The notes beneath the pieces are model-generated. The model was not told the DNA's origin and made no database searches. It worked only from the letters and a program-made list of their open reading frames with translations. From assembly GCF_003060825.1 (NCBI RefSeq), contig NZ_CP028922.1, forward strand, positions 4,185,001-4,249,000: 64,000 nt of DNA, given 5' to 3'. Source of the stretch: Paenibacillus sp. CAA11 (GTDB lineage Bacteria; Bacillota; Bacilli; Paenibacillales; Paenibacillaceae). Below, piece after piece: positions 39,499 through 48,033 of the stretch (positions within the stretch are counted from its first letter, which is position 1; every line of letters begins with the position of its first letter). The translations under genes and the position numbers were made by a program.

Positions 39499-40836
39499 TT
39501 ACACTCCTGTCTCGTTGTGCAGCTCGTCCTGCCTTGGCCCTGCCGGGCGCTGCTTCCCGGAAGCTGCTTCCCGTCCCATCCGGCGAGTTCCCCGCCGCGG
39601 GGACAGCAGCTGAAGCAGCGACAGAGACTGCGGTCGCAGCACGGCCGGTGCATCTTCATCCGGCGCTAAAATGACGCCCAGCTGGTGATGTTCACCGGCG
39701 AAGATCGCCCGCTGCAGGAACTTGCTCTCCCCGCTGAGGTTGAGCACCTCCAGCTTGCAGAAGGCCGGATTCAGCCGGAGCGCGGCATGAAGATCTTCCT
39801 TCGTCGTGATCTTCATGCCGTTCACGCGGCTGATCACCTCGCCTGAGGCAATGCCCAGCTTCTCGGCCGGGCTGTCCGGCAGCACCGCGAGCACCTTAAG
39901 GCCTCGCGGCGAGTGCACGAAGATCGGGCTCCGGTTATGCTCTTCGAACCGGCTGTACCAGATGAGCCCTTCGTGCAGAAGGAAGGCCACCAGCGCCGCC
40001 ACAGGCATCAGCGGGCTGTACCAGCGCGAGAACAGCGCCAAGGCTAGCAGCAGGAGCCCGTACGCCAGCAGGCGTCCGGAGGACAGGCGAGCCTTCGCCT
40101 TCGGCAGCGCGCTGCGGGTCATCTCGCTGAAGCCGATAATGACCGGCAGGCCCAGCAGGCTGAAGCCGCCCTGCCAGGCGTCGCCCCCGAACAGGGGCGT
40201 CCAGGGCAGCACACTGCCCGCCGTCTGCGCGGGCACTAACAGCAGCAGCGGCACTGGCCAGAAGCTCTGCATCTGAAAGCCGCCAACCGGCTTTCCCCGC
40301 TTCCCTTCGTAGAATAAGGGGCCTGCAAAGGAAGCCCCCTGCCACCGCACCAGCAGTGCTTCCGCAATATGCAGCAGCGCCGCAAGGGCCAGCAGCGCTG
40401 GAATATTCAGCTCACGCAGTGCGCTTAATACTTCTGCGCCCCACCCTGCTCCTGTCCAGGAAGGGAATCTGTTTACAACAAACTGGGCTATTCCAAGCAC
40501 ACCTACTGCATAGGCAAGGCATAAATACCTGATCTGCAGCAGCATCAGCACGATCGATACGGCCCACAGCATCAGAACGCCTTCCAAACTCAGCGTCATC
40601 CCGAACGCCAGCGACACAGCGGATACGCCAAGGCCGGCCAGAAGCCCCCCGAGCATCGTACGCAACGTTTGCATGACCCAGCTGTGCAGCCGCACATGGA
40701 ACAGCCTGCGTTCCAGCAGCACTTGTCTGCGGTATTGCAGCGCAATCAACAGAATGGAAATATAGTAAAACGGCTGCGCAAGCAGCTGCACCAAGGCATC
40801 CGTCAAGGTCCATAGCCATTCCAACATCAAACCCAC
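39499..40836 (-). CDS. minJ: Polytopic membrane protein with C-terminal PDZ domain, MinJ-like division-site protein
   Basis: A 445-residue protein with about eight to ten membrane helices (residues 10-300) and a C-terminal PDZ domain (about 315-400, LAVLPDSPAEKLGIASGEVISRVNGMKITTKEDL). MinJ in Bacillus subtilis has this layout and bridges DivIVA and MinD at the septum and poles. The assignment rests on topology and context: ctpB, an EnvC-like hydrolase and ftsEX lie directly upstream, as in Bacillus where minJ is close to ctpB and ftsEX. The N-terminal QPFYYISILLIALQYRRQVLLERRLF, split by charges, resembles MinJ. The start is GTG, with GGAG about 12 bases upstream; Met4 is an alternative. The gene is very GC-rich. 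A terminator separates it from ctpB. Confidence 0.7.
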   Translation of the reverse strand: MGLMLEWLWTLTDALVQLLAQPFYYISILLIALQYRRQVLLERRLFHVRLHSWVMQTLRTMLGGLLAGLGVSAVSLAFGMTLSLEGVLMLWAVSIVLMLLQIRYLCLAYAVGVLGIAQFVVNRFPSWTGAGWGAEVLSALRELNIPALLALAALLHIAEALLVRWQGASFAGPLFYEGKRGKPVGGFQMQSFWPVPLLLLVPAQTAGSVLPWTPLFGGDAWQGGFSLLGLPVIIGFSEMTRSALPKAKARLSSGRLLAYGLLLLALALFSRWYSPLMPVAALVAFLLHEGLIWYSRFEEHNRSPIFVHSPRGLKVLAVLPDSPAEKLGIASGEVISRVNGMKITTKEDLHAALRLNPAFCKLEVLNLSGESKFLQRAIFAGEHHQLGVILAPDEDAPAVLRPQSLSLLQLLSPRRGTRRMGREAASGKQRPAGPRQDELHNETGV

Positions 40837-40897
40837 GTCTGGTCCACTCTCCTTAGATGCAATATGTAAGTCTATCAGGTTAATGTGAGTATAACAG

Positions 40898-40927
40898 AAA
40901 AAAAGAAGGCTGAGTTACAGCCTTCTT
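40898..40927 (-). terminator. Rho-independent terminator overlapping the ctpB stop
   Basis: AAGAAGGCTG (40903-40912) pairs perfectly over 10 bp with CAGCCTTCTT (40918-40927), loop of five bases; the minus strand continues with a run of T. Its right arm overlaps the ctpB stop codon. It separates ctpB from minJ. Confidence 0.88.
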
Positions 40928-42398
40928 ATCTTTTCGACGAAGCCCCAGCAATCTCCTGCCGGACTTCTTCAAATGCCCGGTTCAACTGGGCGTCATTTTG
41001 CGGGTCAGCAATTTTTTTAACCAGGTTCTCCTCCATGGCATCCGCGGTCTTGGCATCAATGTCCCCGCTAACCGGAAGGTTCTGATCTTCCTGGAACTTC
41101 CTAACTGCATCCCGCGTCCCAGCATCGAAATATCCGTCACGCCGTCCCGGCTTATACCCGAGGCCATTCAGCATAGTCTGCGCACTCTTCACATCGTCAT
41201 TGTTATCATCAAATTTCAGAGTTTTCTCCTTATTGATAGGGGCAACTGAGAAATAATCCGGCTGGGCTACGGCAACATCCGGCTTGATGCCCTTCTTATG
41301 AATCCACTCCCCATCCGGTGTGAGCCATTTTGCCATCGTAATCTTCAGCAGACTGCCATCACCAAACGGCCGGTTATAGCTTTGCTGTACAGTGCCTTTA
41401 CCGTAGGTATTCTCACCGATCAGCTTCGCTCCTGCCGACTCCTTCAAGGCACCGGCCAGAATCTCCGAGGCGCTCGCGCTGCCCTTGTTGGTCAGCAGGA
41501 CCACCGGATAAGGCTTAACACTGCTTGGTCCAGTGGACACGGTCTTCTTCCGTTCCCCAGATTTATACTCCACCTGGACGATCAGCTTGCCCTTTGGCAC
41601 AAACCGCTGAGCCATCTCCTCTACGGTGCCCAGCACGCCACCCGGGTTATTTCGGACGTCGAGCACGAGTCCCTTCATGCCCTGGCTTTCCAGCTTGGCA
41701 AGCTCGGATGCAAACCGTTCGGCCGTATTCTCCGAGAACTCCGTAATTTCGATATAACCGATCCCGCCCTGCTCCATTCTTGCATTCACAGTCTCCAGCG
41801 CGATATCATCCCGGTTAATGCTGAATTCCAGCGGATTGGGACTTCCCTCCCGCTTTACCTTCACCTTGGCCACCGTGCCCTTCGGCCCGCGAATCTTGGC
41901 TACAGCCTCATTCAGGGTTAATCCTTCAAAAGACTGCCCGTTCACAGACAGCAGGATATCCTTGGCCCGAATCCCTGCCTTCTCTGCAGGGGAACCCTTA
42001 ATTGGCGATACGACAACAACGTTGCCGTTCTCCATCGAGACCTCGGCCCCAATGCCGGTAAAGGAGCCCTGAATTTGCTCCGTAAACTGCTTAGCTGTCT
42101 GTTTACCCATATAAGAGGAGAACGGATCATTAAGAGCATTCATCATCCCTTGAATGGCTCCATCCACCAGCTTGTCCGTATCTACATCCTGATAATAGTT
42201 CTGCTTCACTAGTTCCATAGCTGTCTTCACTTTATCCAGCTGGTCAGAACTTGGGCCTTGCTCCGAGCTTCTCAGCAAACCGCTCACCGGCGAACCGGCT
42301 CCCGCAAAGCTTAACGAGTCGGTAGCCAGCAGTGTCAGCAGGCTGCTTCCCAGGATCGACACCAGAATAAGCAGAATTGCCGTCTGCTTCTTAATCAT
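40926..42398 (-). CDS. ctpB: S41 carboxy-terminal processing protease CtpB
   Basis: A membrane-anchored serine protease. With the start at the ATG 42396-42398 (AAAGGCGGTG eight bases upstream) it has 490 residues. In this numbering the catalytic residues are Ser309 (KGSASASE), Lys334 (TYGKGT) and Gln338, the same positions as reported for Bacillus subtilis CtpB, which strongly supports both identity and start. An N-terminal anchor (about 7-25), a PDZ domain (about 112-185, FTGIGAEVSMENGNVVVVS) and a C-terminal peptidoglycan-binding domain (about 405-475) are visible. In Bacillus CtpB cuts SpoIVFA during sporulation. The longer frame to 42494 lacks a ribosome site. Confidence 0.93.
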   Translation of the reverse strand: MIKKQTAILLILVSILGSSLLTLLATDSLSFAGAGSPVSGLLRSSEQGPSSDQLDKVKTAMELVKQNYYQDVDTDKLVDGAIQGMMNALNDPFSSYMGKQTAKQFTEQIQGSFTGIGAEVSMENGNVVVVSPIKGSPAEKAGIRAKDILLSVNGQSFEGLTLNEAVAKIRGPKGTVAKVKVKREGSPNPLEFSINRDDIALETVNARMEQGGIGYIEITEFSENTAERFASELAKLESQGMKGLVLDVRNNPGGVLGTVEEMAQRFVPKGKLIVQVEYKSGERKKTVSTGPSSVKPYPVVLLTNKGSASASEILAGALKESAGAKLIGENTYGKGTVQQSYNRPFGDGSLLKITMAKWLTPDGEWIHKKGIKPDVAVAQPDYFSVAPINKEKTLKFDDNNDDVKSAQTMLNGLGYKPGRRDGYFDAGTRDAVRKFQEDQNLPVSGDIDAKTADAMEENLVKKIADPQNDAQLNRAFEEVRQEIAGASSKR

Positions 42399-42476
42399 AA
42401 ATACTACACCGCCTTTACATATTCCCTCCGGCCTGCTTGGGGGGTCATGCTCTCCCTGAGCATACAAGCTTTTTAG

Positions 42477-42514
42477 AAGCAAATGCCCTTTCATCAGAGA
42501 AAGGGCATTTGCTT
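42477..42514. repeat. Perfect 16-bp inverted repeat without T-tract
   Basis: AAGCAAATGCCCTTTC (42477-42492) pairs perfectly with GAAAGGGCATTTGCTT (42499-42514), loop of six. It lies between the EnvC-like gene and ctpB. Neither strand has a U-run after it, so it is not a standard terminator; it may protect the 3' end of the upstream mRNA or block read-through. Confidence 0.8.
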
Positions 42515-42580
42515 GATCCTATTAATTATAGTATATGTCCGGCTTGTCCGAAATATTTATATAATATTATATCATTTTAA

Positions 42581-43879
42581 TTACAAGTAAGGTGCCGGAT
42601 CAACCGGGTCTCCGTTCAACCGAACCTCAAAGTGCAGGTGAGGACCGGTAGACTGGCCTGTGCTGCCGGACTCTGCGATCACGTCCCCGCGCTTAACGGT
42701 ATCTCCCTTGGATACCTTAAAGCCGCCGTTGCGAAGATGGCCGTACAGGGTCCACGTATTATCTCCATGATCAATGATTACACAATTCCCATAGCCGCTC
42801 CACCATTCAGCCACGATCACGACCCCGCCCTCGGCTGCGTGAACGCTTGTTCCCTGCGGCACCGCGAAGTCGATCCCGGAGTGAAGCTTCTTCTTGCCGG
42901 TAATCGGGTGAATCCGGTAACCGTAGTTTGAAGATATACGGGCATTACCTACCGGAAGTGAGAATGTGCCATTCCCCGATACATAAGAAGTACTGGAGGC
43001 TTTGGAGGTTGAAGAATTTCTGGAAGCAGCCGCCTTCTTCGCAGCTTCACGCTGCTTCTTCAATTTCTGCTGGTACGTATAGATTTGCTCTGCCTTAATC
43101 TTGTTCTTCTCCTTGGCCAAAGCGGACCGCTTAGAGGCCAATTGCACAAGCAGACGATCCTGCTCTTCGCTAATGCCGTCATTCTCCTCTACCTGATCGG
43201 AGTATTTGGCAATCAGCACCTGCTTCTCTTGTTCCTTCTCGGCAAGCAGCTGGCGATTGGCTTCTGCTTTCGCATAAAGAGTCTTGGCCTTCTCATACTG
43301 CTGCTCAAGTGCCTTCTTCTGCTCAAGCACTAGCGCCTTGTCCCGCTTATGCTCGTCCAGCAGCGTCTGATCCTGCTGAGCGATGGATTCGAGGGAATCC
43401 GCCCGGTTCAAGAAATCCGCAAAGCTTGTCGATGACAGCAGTACATCCAAATAGGACACCGCTCCATCCGTGTACATTAGCCTGACTCGCGAATCCAGCA
43501 GCTTGCTGCGCTCCTCAATGCGCTGCTCGGTCTGATCAAGCTTCACGGCTGTATTCCGCAAATCCTCTTCAGTCTGGTCAATGTCTGCCGAAATCTGTGC
43601 CAGCTCATTACCGACCGTCTCGATTTGCGCCATAATATCCTTCAAATAATTGACGTTCTTATTGACATAATGCTGAGCTTCCTGCTTCTTCTTCTCCGCC
43701 TGTCTCTGCTTCCACTCCGCAGACTTAGCTTGCTCTTGAAGCTGCTTAAGCTCTTTATCGATCTGATTGATCGTTCTCTTCTCGGCAAAACCGGCGGTAG
43801 GCTGAAATATACTAAAGGCCACAACGATCACGGCAACGACAGAAATCCATTTTTTCAACTTCATTTCCCCGTTCTTCAT
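42581..43879 (-). CDS. Murein hydrolase (activator) EnvC-like: coiled coil plus M23 LytM domain
   Basis: An exported 432-residue cell-wall enzyme. The N terminus has a signal peptide (about 8-32, VVAVIVVAFSIFQPTAGFA). Residues about 35-280 form a long coiled coil rich in Gln, Lys and Glu. The C-terminal M23 domain (about 315-430) keeps all zinc ligands: HSGIDFA (His and Asp) and GPHLHFEVR (His-x-His), as well as YGHL. In E. coli EnvC these residues are lost; here they are intact, so it is probably an active endopeptidase. It lies 18 bases after ftsX, which fits a partner that FtsEX activates through its coiled coil, as CwlO in Bacillus. The start is ambiguous between Met1 and Met7. Confidence 0.88.
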   Translation of the reverse strand: MKNGEMKLKKWISVVAVIVVAFSIFQPTAGFAEKRTINQIDKELKQLQEQAKSAEWKQRQAEKKKQEAQHYVNKNVNYLKDIMAQIETVGNELAQISADIDQTEEDLRNTAVKLDQTEQRIEERSKLLDSRVRLMYTDGAVSYLDVLLSSTSFADFLNRADSLESIAQQDQTLLDEHKRDKALVLEQKKALEQQYEKAKTLYAKAEANRQLLAEKEQEKQVLIAKYSDQVEENDGISEEQDRLLVQLASKRSALAKEKNKIKAEQIYTYQQKLKKQREAAKKAAASRNSSTSKASSTSYVSGNGTFSLPVGNARISSNYGYRIHPITGKKKLHSGIDFAVPQGTSVHAAEGGVVIVAEWWSGYGNCVIIDHGDNTWTLYGHLRNGGFKVSKGDTVKRGDVIAESGSTGQSTGPHLHFEVRLNGDPVDPAPYL

Positions 43880-43897
43880 CAGTTTAATTAACTTCTC

Positions 43898-44812
43898 CTA
43901 CACCTTAAGGAACTTGCGAATCGATACGGTGCTCCCCCATATGCCAATGAGCATGCCGAGCCCGATCAATAGAGCCGCCAGATAAAACCCGAACTGACTC
44001 ATCGGAACTAGCTGGAAGCCAAGCGTCACATTATGCCCTATAGAGCTCATTAGGCCGTTATAACCTGTATATAAGACAACTACCGTAATCACGGAACCGA
44101 TCAGGCCGATCAGCCCGCCCTCCACAAAAAAGGGCCATCGTATAAAATAGTTGGTAGCACCCACCAGCTTCATGATGCTGATCTCACGGCGCCGTGCAAG
44201 AATCGTAACCCGGATTGTATTGGAAATCAGGAACATTGCCATCAAACCTAAGCCTGCTACAAAGACAAAACCGATGTTGCGGATCATGCGGGTAACTTTA
44301 AACAACTTCTCAACCGTTCCTTTGCCATAATTGACTTTATAGATCGGCTGACTCTTGTATTTCTTGTTCAGATCATTGATCTTACTTGCCACAAAAGGGA
44401 CGGTGGACGGTTCGATGACCTCCACCTTCAACGTATCCGGGATAGGGTTAGTCTCCTCCGTATACCCCTCCAACAGGTCCTTGCCATCCTTACCGAGCTT
44501 GTCCCGGAATTCCTTCAGTCCCTGTGACTTTGGCACAAAGGTAACCCGGCTCACTTCCGGCATCTGGCCAATTTCGCTTTGCAGCGTCTGGCGGGTGGTA
44601 TCGTCCACCTTCGTATTTAGAAAGGCGCTGATTTGCACCTGACTGTCCGCATCATCAGCGAAGGAATTTACGTTAATAACTAGCAGTATAAATACGCCTA
44701 GAATAAACAAAGAGACAATAATAGAAGTTATGGATGCGACTGACATCCAGCCATTGCGGAAAATGTTCTTCGTCCCTTCCCGCAGGTGACGCAAGAAGGT
44801 CCTAAAACTCAT
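43898..44812 (-). CDS. ftsX: Cell division ABC transporter permease-like protein FtsX
   Basis: FtsX is the membrane subunit of FtsEX, a mechanotransmitter that activates cell-wall hydrolases. The 304-residue protein has a first helix at about 20-45, a large extracellular domain (about 48-165, containing [21 protein letters not shown]), and three further helices (about 170-300) with the FtsX core [22 protein letters not shown]. It overlaps ftsE by 11 bases, so translation is coupled. The next gene is the likely hydrolase partner. Confidence 0.96.
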   Translation of the reverse strand: MSFRTFLRHLREGTKNIFRNGWMSVASITSIIVSLFILGVFILLVINVNSFADDADSQVQISAFLNTKVDDTTRQTLQSEIGQMPEVSRVTFVPKSQGLKEFRDKLGKDGKDLLEGYTEETNPIPDTLKVEVIEPSTVPFVASKINDLNKKYKSQPIYKVNYGKGTVEKLFKVTRMIRNIGFVFVAGLGLMAMFLISNTIRVTILARRREISIMKLVGATNYFIRWPFFVEGGLIGLIGSVITVVVLYTGYNGLMSSIGHNVTLGFQLVPMSQFGFYLAALLIGLGMLIGIWGSTVSIRKFLKV

Positions 44813-45488
44813 ATCCGTATTCTCCTCTCACCTGGTCTCTCACAATGTTGCCGTGCTCAATGGCAATAACCCGCTTGCGCATCGTATTAACAATGTCGCG
44901 GTTATGCGTGGCCATCACAATAGTCGTTCCGCGGAAATTGATCTCATCCAGCAGCTGCATGATACCCCATGAGGTTTCTGGGTCAAGGTTCCCTGTCGGC
45001 TCATCAGCAATGATGACCGACGGGTTATTCACGATTGCACGGGCAATCGCGATCCGCTGCTGCTCCCCCCCGGAGAGCTGGGATGGGGTCCGATTGGCCT
45101 TGTTCTTCAGCCCGACCAGATCGAGTACCTCCATGACGCGTTTCTTCATAACCTTCTTCGGCGCTTCAATTACCTCCAGCGCAAAAGCTACGTTCTCATA
45201 GGCAGTAAGCCTAGGCAACAGTCTGAAATCCTGGAAAATCACGCCGATATTCCGTCTGACATAAGGAATCTTCCTGGGCTTTAGCTTGCCGATATTAAAT
45301 CCGTTGACGGAGATCTGCCCTTTGGTTGGAATCTCTTCTCTATAAATAAGCTTCATAAATGTCGATTTACCTGCACCGGACGGGCCGACGATATATACAA
45401 ACTCATTCCGGTCGATCTTCACCGAAACCCCCTGCAGAGCATGGGTGCCGTTCGGATAGGTCTTCCAGACATCTTGCATTTCAATCAC
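44802..45488 (-). CDS. ftsE: Cell division ATP-binding protein FtsE
   Basis: FtsE is the cytoplasmic ATPase of FtsEX. It has 228 residues, the normal length, with Walker A GPSGAGKS, the signature [14 protein letters not shown], Walker [13 protein letters not shown] and H-loop VMATHN. The start is GTG; AGGA lies nine bases upstream. It opens the ftsE-ftsX-EnvC-like-ctpB run on the minus strand. In Bacillus subtilis the complex supports elongation and entry into sporulation. Confidence 0.97.
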   Translation of the reverse strand: MIEMQDVWKTYPNGTHALQGVSVKIDRNEFVYIVGPSGAGKSTFMKLIYREEIPTKGQISVNGFNIGKLKPRKIPYVRRNIGVIFQDFRLLPRLTAYENVAFALEVIEAPKKVMKKRVMEVLDLVGLKNKANRTPSQLSGGEQQRIAIARAIVNNPSVIIADEPTGNLDPETSWGIMQLLDEINFRGTTIVMATHNRDIVNTMRKRVIAIEHGNIVRDQVRGEYGYEF

Positions 45489-45716
45489 ATCATCACTTCC
45501 TAAAACATGAGGTTAGGTCGAAACATAGCTTGGAACGTGTACATATTCGACACCTTCCAGCCAATTCCTGTAAAACTCGAGAAAAATCTTCAGCCTGTTT
45601 TTTATTGTAACAAATTTGTTACCTTTTGAGTACCGAAAGTTTTCTATTTTTATGCATATAAATGATAGGGACAGCCTAGAGAAGCTTGAAACGGGGATTT
45701 TTGGGAGGGGAAAATA

Positions 45717-47147
45717 TTGAGAAAATGGCATTTGGGGCTTATTATACTGATCTCATTAATCTTATTCGCATCCCTGATTTTTGGGATACTTCATTTATAT
45801 GCAGGCAAGCAAGAAATACCGGAGGGTGTAACACTGGGAGGGTATCCGGTAGGAAAGCTTAAGACGACAGATGTACTGGCGCAGCTGGATCAAGCCGCCA
45901 AGGATACGCTCCTTCAAGAGGTGGTCTTCACGACTGGAGGGACGGAGGTTCGCGGTACCTGGGAAGACATTGGTGTCCAATACAGCTTTGAGGAGTTTAG
46001 AACAGCACTGACGGATCTGACCCGGGGAAACCTGTGGGAAAGAGCCAAGCGACGGTATTACTTCAAGGAATTCTGGAAGCTGCAGGCGGTCTGGGAGCCG
46101 TCTCGGCTCAAACAGGCACTTAGCTCTGAATGGGAAATCCGGCAGTTCGGGGAAGCTGTGGATGCGCGGCGTCTGATCGGAGCAGACGACCAAATTCGTT
46201 ATGAGCCTGAGCGCACCGTTCAGCGGATTGACTGGGAAGCGCTTGGTGAAGCCATCATGAAGCAGGTCCCCAAGCAGCTCGAATCGGGCGGCGCTTCTTC
46301 ACTTAAGCCCGTATTTATCAAGCTCCCGCTCAAGGAACAAGCTCCACCGGTTACAGTGGACAGCTTGAAACAGCAGGGGATTCAGCGAAGAATCATTCAG
46401 TTCTCTACCGGGTTTAATACAAGCAGCGAGGGCAGAATCCATAATGTAGATTCAGCTGCCCGAGCTGTAGATGGTACGCTGCTGGCTCCAGGCGACATCT
46501 TCGACTATGAGAAAGCCATTGAAAAGGCCGAGCGTGAATATGGCTTTCGGGAAGCACCTGTCATTATTTCCGGGAAGTTTGTCCCCGGCGTGGGCGGCGG
46601 CATCTGCCAGGTATCGAGCACCCTATATGGAGCGGTAATCCGCGCCGGGCTCGGCATTGTAGAAAGGCGCAACCATTCGTTGCCGGTCAAATACCTACCC
46701 AAAGGCCAGGACGCAACCTTCTCGCGGGGATATATTAATTTCCGGTTCCAGAACACAACTTCGAGCTATCTGCTAATTTCAGCCAAGACCACCCCTGGAG
46801 GTCTGATTATCAAATTGTTCGGCAACGCTCCGCAGAACATCCGCTACAGTATCCATACCAAAATCACTGACACGATTCAACCGCCAATTCAATACATCAG
46901 CAACCCGTCACTGCCTCAAGGCAGCAGCCAGACAATTCGTGCCGGCCGGGTAGGCTACATTGTTGAGACCTACCGGACAAAATATATTGACGGTGTCGCC
47001 CAAAAGCCAGAGCTGCTCACCCGGGACACTTATCCCGCTCAATCCGCCATCATCGCCGTTCGCTCTGCCCAGACGGACCTCGGCAGCACCCCGGGACCGT
47101 CCCAGACCGAGCCGCTGATTATAGAAGACGGCATCTCGATACCCTGA
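45717..47147 (+). CDS. VanW family protein with N-terminal anchor
   Basis: A 476-residue exported protein. One hydrophobic helix (about 5-27) anchors it. A PG_binding_4-like region (about 30-200) precedes the VanW domain (about 225-375), recognised by STGFNTSSEGRIHNVDSAA, GDIFDYEKAI, VPGVGGGICQVSSTLYGA and RNHSLPVKYLP. The tail (YRTKYIDGVAQKPELLTRDTY) is like a G5-type segment. The role of VanW domains is not settled; they occur in glycopeptide-resistance clusters and in YoaR-type wall proteins. The start is TTG with GGGAGGGG six bases upstream. It diverges from ftsE, with about 230 bases between them. Confidence 0.88.
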   Translation: MRKWHLGLIILISLILFASLIFGILHLYAGKQEIPEGVTLGGYPVGKLKTTDVLAQLDQAAKDTLLQEVVFTTGGTEVRGTWEDIGVQYSFEEFRTALTDLTRGNLWERAKRRYYFKEFWKLQAVWEPSRLKQALSSEWEIRQFGEAVDARRLIGADDQIRYEPERTVQRIDWEALGEAIMKQVPKQLESGGASSLKPVFIKLPLKEQAPPVTVDSLKQQGIQRRIIQFSTGFNTSSEGRIHNVDSAARAVDGTLLAPGDIFDYEKAIEKAEREYGFREAPVIISGKFVPGVGGGICQVSSTLYGAVIRAGLGIVERRNHSLPVKYLPKGQDATFSRGYINFRFQNTTSSYLLISAKTTPGGLIIKLFGNAPQNIRYSIHTKITDTIQPPIQYISNPSLPQGSSQTIRAGRVGYIVETYRTKYIDGVAQKPELLTRDTYPAQSAIIAVRSAQTDLGSTPGPSQTEPLIIEDGISIP

Positions 47148-47165
47148 CCAAAGCTCATAAATAAA

Positions 47166-47217
47166 AAGAAGGCGGCCGCCTGCATGCATCGGCAGATGCA
47201 GCAGCGACCGCCCTCTT
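47166..47217. terminator. Complex hairpin after the VanW gene
   Basis: AAGAAGGCGG pairs with CCGCCCTCTT at the base, with an inner CTGCAT/ATGCAG stem. There is little T-tract, but the position right after the stop suggests transcription termination. Confidence 0.5.
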
Positions 47218-47301
47218 GACGTGAATCACCCTCTTGTCCTGATTCTGCGGCCTGTGCTATAGTACTTGAAGCAAAACATCAGATGTTTGGAGGTTTGGAG
47301 A

Positions 47302-48000
47302 GTGAATCTGCAGCATGCAAGCAAATATTCGCTCGTTGAACAAGCGGCCGGGCAGCTTCAAGCCCTAGTTGAATCCGGTGCCTGGCCGGTCGGTATGCGA
47401 ATTCCGCCAGAGCCCGAGCTGGCTGCCCAGCTCTCGGTAAGCCGCGGCACGGTGCGGGAGGCTGTCCGCGCTTTGGCCCATGCCGGGCTGCTTCGGGTCC
47501 GGCAGGGCGATGGCACCTACGTCTGTGCCGATAGTACCCTCGGCTCTGCCCTTCGCCAGCGAATTACCCGGTCGGGGGCCGCCGAGACCTTCGAGGTGCG
47601 TTACGCCCTGGAACAAGAGGCGGCCAGGCTGGCGGCTATCCGCAAGTCTGCGGCAGACCTGGAGCTGATGCGTAGCTGCCTTGACCAGTGCCGCAAAGCC
47701 ATTAGGGCAGAGGATAAGGCCGCCTATATAAGGGCCGACCTTGAGTTCCACCGCGCGCTGATCGCCGCGTCACACAACAGCTTGCTTGAGGAATTGTATC
47801 GTCACATGACAGAGGCCCTTCAGCAATTTATCGACGTTTCACTGGAAGAGAAAGGCGTGAACCTTGTGCTGCAAATGGAAGCACATGAGCAGCTGTATAC
47901 GGCCATCCAGAACAAAGATAAAGAAGAGGCTGCCCGTGCGGTGCGTCTATATCTTCAGACTGCCTGGGCACAAATCCCTTCCCCTCCAGACACTATATAA
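47302..48000 (+). CDS. GntR family regulator with FCD domain (FadR subfamily)
   Basis: A 232-residue regulator. The winged-helix part (about 8-72) reads IPPEPELAAQLSVSRGTVREAVRALAHAGLLRVRQGDGTYV. The C-terminal all-helical FCD domain (about 80-220) contains FEVRYALEQEAARLAA, DLEFHRALIAASHNSLLEELY and AHEQLYTAIQNKDKEEAARAV, which supply the usual metal-binding Asp/His positions. The start is GTG at 47302 (GGAGG eight bases upstream); the frame also opens at 47266, but without a ribosome site. It is followed after 33 bases by an MFS transporter, which it probably controls. The ligand is unknown, likely a small carboxylate or related compound. Confidence 0.87.
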   Translation: MNLQHASKYSLVEQAAGQLQALVESGAWPVGMRIPPEPELAAQLSVSRGTVREAVRALAHAGLLRVRQGDGTYVCADSTLGSALRQRITRSGAAETFEVRYALEQEAARLAAIRKSAADLELMRSCLDQCRKAIRAEDKAAYIRADLEFHRALIAASHNSLLEELYRHMTEALQQFIDVSLEEKGVNLVLQMEAHEQLYTAIQNKDKEEAARAVRLYLQTAWAQIPSPPDTI

Positions 48001-48033
48001 AGAGAAACCTTTAGGAACTAAGGAGACAAAATA

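Noticed and set aside
39357..39659. 100-codon frame overlapping the end of the MinJ-like gene
   Set aside because: It overlaps the real gene and its terminator, has no ribosome site and a cysteine-rich chance composition.
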